Source: Oligoflexaceae bacterium (GTDB lineage: Bacteria > Bdellovibrionota_B > Oligoflexia > Oligoflexales > Oligoflexaceae). Taken from it: 8,007 nt of DNA. The notes beneath the pieces are model-generated. The model was not told where the DNA came from, made no database searches, and saw only the letters and a program-made list of their open reading frames with translations. Location: NCBI GenBank assembly GCA_947474445.1, contig CANJJY010000206.1:1-8007 (forward strand). The letters run 5' to 3'. Of this stretch, positions 5,545 to 8,007 are shown piece after piece (the first letter of the stretch is position 1; the number at the start of each line of letters is the position of its first letter). A program made the translations under genes and the position numbers.

Positions 5545-7431
5545 AAGGGTCTATTTTTTATTGCTGCTATCACCTTGGGCGCCTTAGTGCTCTGGTTGCG
5601 GCAATGCGATCAAAGCCCTCTTCAAAGCCGAAGTGGTCCTGACTCCTCGGCCTCTGCGCCTCGCGAACCACGCCCGCTCGCGACGGAAGCTCCTTCAGCG
5701 GTGGAACCAACTCCCCCAGCAAAGCCCACTCGTCGGCCGGTTGAGGCCGCTCTGCCACCAAAAAAGAAAATTCAACCTGCGCTGGCGTCAACGAAAGTCG
5801 TCCGGGGTCCGGACTCTGGGCGAGAGCCCAACATGGTAAAGGCAGAGCAAACTCCTATCTCCGAAGCGCCGATCTCCGAAGTCCCTGCCGCAGCGCCTTC
5901 GCCCTCTCCAAGGGACGAAGTGCTGCAGCTACCACCTCTCATCCAGCAGCCCAAGATAGAGATCGCCTCCTCTCCCTCTAGCCTCATCAAGATCGAAGCT
6001 GGTCAGCAGGTAGCATTGATCACCTGGGTCCCCCTCTCGAGCTCCTCTAAATCTTCTTCGGAGCGCCAGTGGCTGCGTTTTTGCGAAAAACTTGGCCAAG
6101 GCCTGCAGACTAGAGGGATCCGGCCTGGCTTTTTACACAGCTATCAGTGCCAGCCCTTCGGCACGCCATACCCTAAAGTTCCTACCGGGCAATGGCTGAT
6201 CCAGATCATCGAAGAGGAAAACGGACTACGTCTGGCGATGAGCTATCACCGCGATGATAGTGAAGTGCGAACCTCAGATCTGCGGCTCAGCTCCGATTCG
6301 GACTCGGGTCCATCTCTCCAAAACCCGCAGCTCGCCAAGGTCTTGGCCCGACTCGTCATCGATCAAAGTCCGACGGGCTGGGCCGTGTCGCTGGCTCAGC
6401 CAGGGAATACTTTCACCCTTGAATCGGATACCCAGGCGCTCGGGTTCCCGAGCGAGCTCGTTCTCTACGATCTCTACCTGGATCCTCAGAGCAAGCGCTG
6501 GGTCCCTCTGATTAAAGGTCGCATGAAGCGCCAGACACGCAGTGAGAACCCCAATGGCCTTCGCCTGGAAACCTACGATCTCATCGCTCGCTACACCCCC
6601 CTTCGAAGTCAGCAGAGCTATTGGGCCCAAAATCTCAAGGGTCCGGGGCAGCGTCCGCGCGATACCGAGCGCTTCGTCCGCCAATCTTTGCCAGGCTTTT
6701 CCTTCGAAAATTTCTTTGGCTCCATACTTTTCAATCCTCTGCAATCGAGCTTCCTCGGGCTGCGCTACGGTCGTTCTGTTCTGAGGGGCCATTCGATCAA
6801 TAGCCAGACCTCGTTGTTTTCCCTGCTCCTCGAGCTACGCAGCGGCATCTTCTCGGGGCTGCGTTTCTATTACGATAGGATGCCCGAGGTCCAACGCGGC
6901 AGGGGTGTGACAAAGGAAATCTTTAGCCTTCATCGCGCAGCTTTGGGCTGGGCTTTTGGATTTGACCTTCCCCACCAGCTGCATGGAATAGCGAAGCAAA
7001 TTGATATCCAACCCAAACTCGGTTTACTAGACGTCAAATTGCGGATCAACTATCCCATCTCTGAGTTCGCAACAGTACCGCTGTCCTTTAGGGGTAAAGA
7101 TGTGATGGATTTTTCCGTAGAAATTGGTTTGGAAAATGACATTTCCGTCCTCCACGGCCGGCTCTGGAGCAGTCTCAGCAGCGCCAGTTTCGGCCTCTTC
7201 AGCAGAAGCAAAGTGGCAGTCGAAAGCTACAAGATTGGTCTCGATCTTTCGCACAATCTGTTCAAAGACAAGAAGAGTTGGGGGCTCAATATTTTGGGTT
7301 TTGCCCATTACGATCGAATGAAAATTTCTCAGGATAGTAACAGCATAAAATATTCCGAGGAAAATTTAGGAATCAATTCCATCAATTTTAATCTCTTCAT
7401 GATCGGCGGTGGGCTCACTCTCGCCTGGTAG
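5542..7431 (+). CDS. Envelope protein with N-terminal hydrophobic segment, Pro-rich linker and beta-barrel-like C-terminus
   Basis: I do not recognise this 629-residue protein. Residues 4-19 are a hydrophobic helix after MKG. It has no AXA-type cleavage site, and Cys22 follows L-R-Q, which is not a proper lipobox, so signal peptide versus uncleaved anchor is open. Residues about 25-147 are a Pro/Ser/Ala-rich, charged, probably unstructured linker with PTPPAKPTRRP and a short APISE tandem near 109-113. Residues about 148-380 look globular and mixed alpha/beta, with two cysteines (181, 203) that could pair. Residues about 385-629 consist of alternating hydrophobic/polar strands separated by turns, for example 403-411, 425-446, 460-475, 487-503, 522-531, 561-570 and 579-590. 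The chain ends GGGLTLAW, like the aromatic-terminated last strand recognised by the outer-membrane barrel assembly machinery. Location in the outer membrane is therefore inferred; function is unknown. It starts 259 bp after the hydrolase remnant with its own good ribosome binding site, so it is probably transcribed separately. Confidence 0.78.
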   Translation: MKGLFFIAAITLGALVLWLRQCDQSPLQSRSGPDSSASAPREPRPLATEAPSAVEPTPPAKPTRRPVEAALPPKKKIQPALASTKVVRGPDSGREPNMVKAEQTPISEAPISEVPAAAPSPSPRDEVLQLPPLIQQPKIEIASSPSSLIKIEAGQQVALITWVPLSSSSKSSSERQWLRFCEKLGQGLQTRGIRPGFLHSYQCQPFGTPYPKVPTGQWLIQIIEEENGLRLAMSYHRDDSEVRTSDLRLSSDSDSGPSLQNPQLAKVLARLVIDQSPTGWAVSLAQPGNTFTLESDTQALGFPSELVLYDLYLDPQSKRWVPLIKGRMKRQTRSENPNGLRLETYDLIARYTPLRSQQSYWAQNLKGPGQRPRDTERFVRQSLPGFSFENFFGSILFNPLQSSFLGLRYGRSVLRGHSINSQTSLFSLLLELRSGIFSGLRFYYDRMPEVQRGRGVTKEIFSLHRAALGWAFGFDLPHQLHGIAKQIDIQPKLGLLDVKLRINYPISEFATVPLSFRGKDVMDFSVEIGLENDISVLHGRLWSSLSSASFGLFSRSKVAVESYKIGLDLSHNLFKDKKSWGLNILGFAHYDRMKISQDSNSIKYSEENLGINSINFNLFMIGGGLTLAW

Positions 7432-7610
7432 ACCATGCGCACCGCCTCGGGGTCTTTACTCCGGGCTTTCCGTCGCTTCGATCGCAGCCCTCTCAGCATA
7501 GAGATAAAGTGGAATCTGACAGCTTTGGCCTGGGGGTCCAATCAAACTGACTTCTATTTGGTCGAGAGCCAAGGATTGAGGCCATTCATAGAAACCCCTT
7601 CGATTGCTGA
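7432..7610. other. Gap between the barrel-protein gene and the transposase remnant
   Basis: A 70-codon + frame (7435-7647) starts 3 bases after the preceding stop but has no ribosome binding site, no recognisable motif, and runs over the transposase frame. I therefore do not call it a gene. None of the three + frames here shows the N-terminal zinc-finger or HUH motifs of an IS91-family transposase. No terminator hairpin with a T-run is visible. Confidence 0.45.
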
Positions 7611-8007
7611 GCTCAACGGCCCTTCTTTCATAAAATACCTGATTTAAGTGATAGTGATCTTGGCTCTTTACTCGACTCGATCATAGAGGGCGTAGAGCTT
7701 TACCTTGGAAAGGTCGGGCTGCTTGAAGAAGGGGTCAGTGATCTGCCCGTATCCGAAGAATTGGTGAGTGTCGAGGCTGCGAGTCAGGCTTCGCTAGCCC
7801 AGCGCATAGCGTTCGGTGAGCGGGCGGGTCAGCGTGTGCGAAAGATAGGCCTTCGCCAGGAAGGGGAAGTGATGGAGTCCAAGGGACCTCAGTGCATGGC
7901 GCTATCCGGCTTTAGCCTCCATGCAGCCCGGCGCCTGCATCGGGAGGATCGCCAAGGTTTGAGTCAGCTGGTTTCCTATATGGGCCGTCCACCGCTCAGT
8001 ATGGAAC
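7611..8007 (+). pseudogene. IS91-family (Y2) transposase, 5'-truncated and cut by window end
   Basis: A frame open from just after TGA 7608-7610 to the window end (132 codons plus one base) reads like the C-terminal part of IS91-type transposases (Y2_Tnp family). Recognisable stretches are FFHKIPDLSDSDL followed by a helix ending GKVGLLEEG, then RIAFGERAGQRVRKIG, then GFSLHAARR (from 7908) and LVSYMGRPPLSME at the end. These enzymes nick single strands for rolling-circle transposition. The N-terminal zinc-binding region and HUH motif should precede this segment but are absent. No ATG lies in frame before 7872; TTG 7761 and GTG 7764 are the first plausible starts and fall inside the conserved region. 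The gene therefore lost its 5' half, or is interrupted at about 7610. The 3' end lies beyond the window. Family call fairly sure; truncation very likely. Confidence 0.75.

Noticed and set aside
6274..6792. A 172-codon minus-strand frame opposite the barrel-protein gene
   Set aside because: The + frame there is continuous with a 629-residue protein that has coherent envelope features. The minus frame has no motif and overlaps it fully.
7435..7647. A 70-codon + frame starting 3 bases after the barrel-protein stop
   Set aside because: No ribosome binding site, no motif, and its 3' part is out of frame with recognisable transposase sequence that begins near 7611.

Overview
The window looks like chromosomal DNA from a Gram-negative bacterium. 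It encodes a long secreted lipoprotein with a lipobox, an envelope protein whose C-terminus resembles an outer-membrane beta-barrel, and a fragment of an IS91-type transposase. Long repeat-bearing lipoproteins that end in an Lcl/DUF1566 domain are familiar from deltaproteobacterial and Bdellovibrionota/Oligoflexia-type genomes. That placement is only a weak inference; no rRNA, tRNA or phylogenetic marker is present. Every supported gene lies on the + strand.

Layout. Positions 1-342 are AT-rich and non-coding, with two small inverted repeats and a good ribosome binding site at the end. Positions 343-4644 hold one 1433-residue gene starting at GTG. Its product has a lipoprotein signal, a TIG-like domain, a long mosaic of interleaved repeats with eight CX7C cysteine pairs, a small Cys-rich motif and a C-terminal Lcl/DUF1566 domain. 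After 107 bp comes an SGNH/GDSL-hydrolase reading frame (4752-5282) that lacks the block carrying the catalytic serine. Its only ATG sits inside a perfect 11-bp hairpin. A 259-bp intergenic region follows. Next is a 629-residue gene (5542-7431) with an N-terminal hydrophobic segment, a Pro/Ser-rich linker, an unidentified domain and a barrel-like C-terminus. From about 7611 to the window end lies the C-terminal part of an IS91-family (Y2) transposase without its N-terminal half.

Functional reading. The two intact genes both point to the cell envelope: a surface lipoprotein with a C-type-lectin-like tip, and a probable outer-membrane protein. No pathway link between them can be shown. The truncated hydrolase and truncated transposase mark the locus as rearranged, accessory-type DNA. 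The most interesting possibility is that the lipoprotein's C-terminal Lcl domain is a target of a diversity-generating retroelement. Domain type and position fit, but no template repeat or reverse transcriptase is in the window, so this is a hypothesis only.
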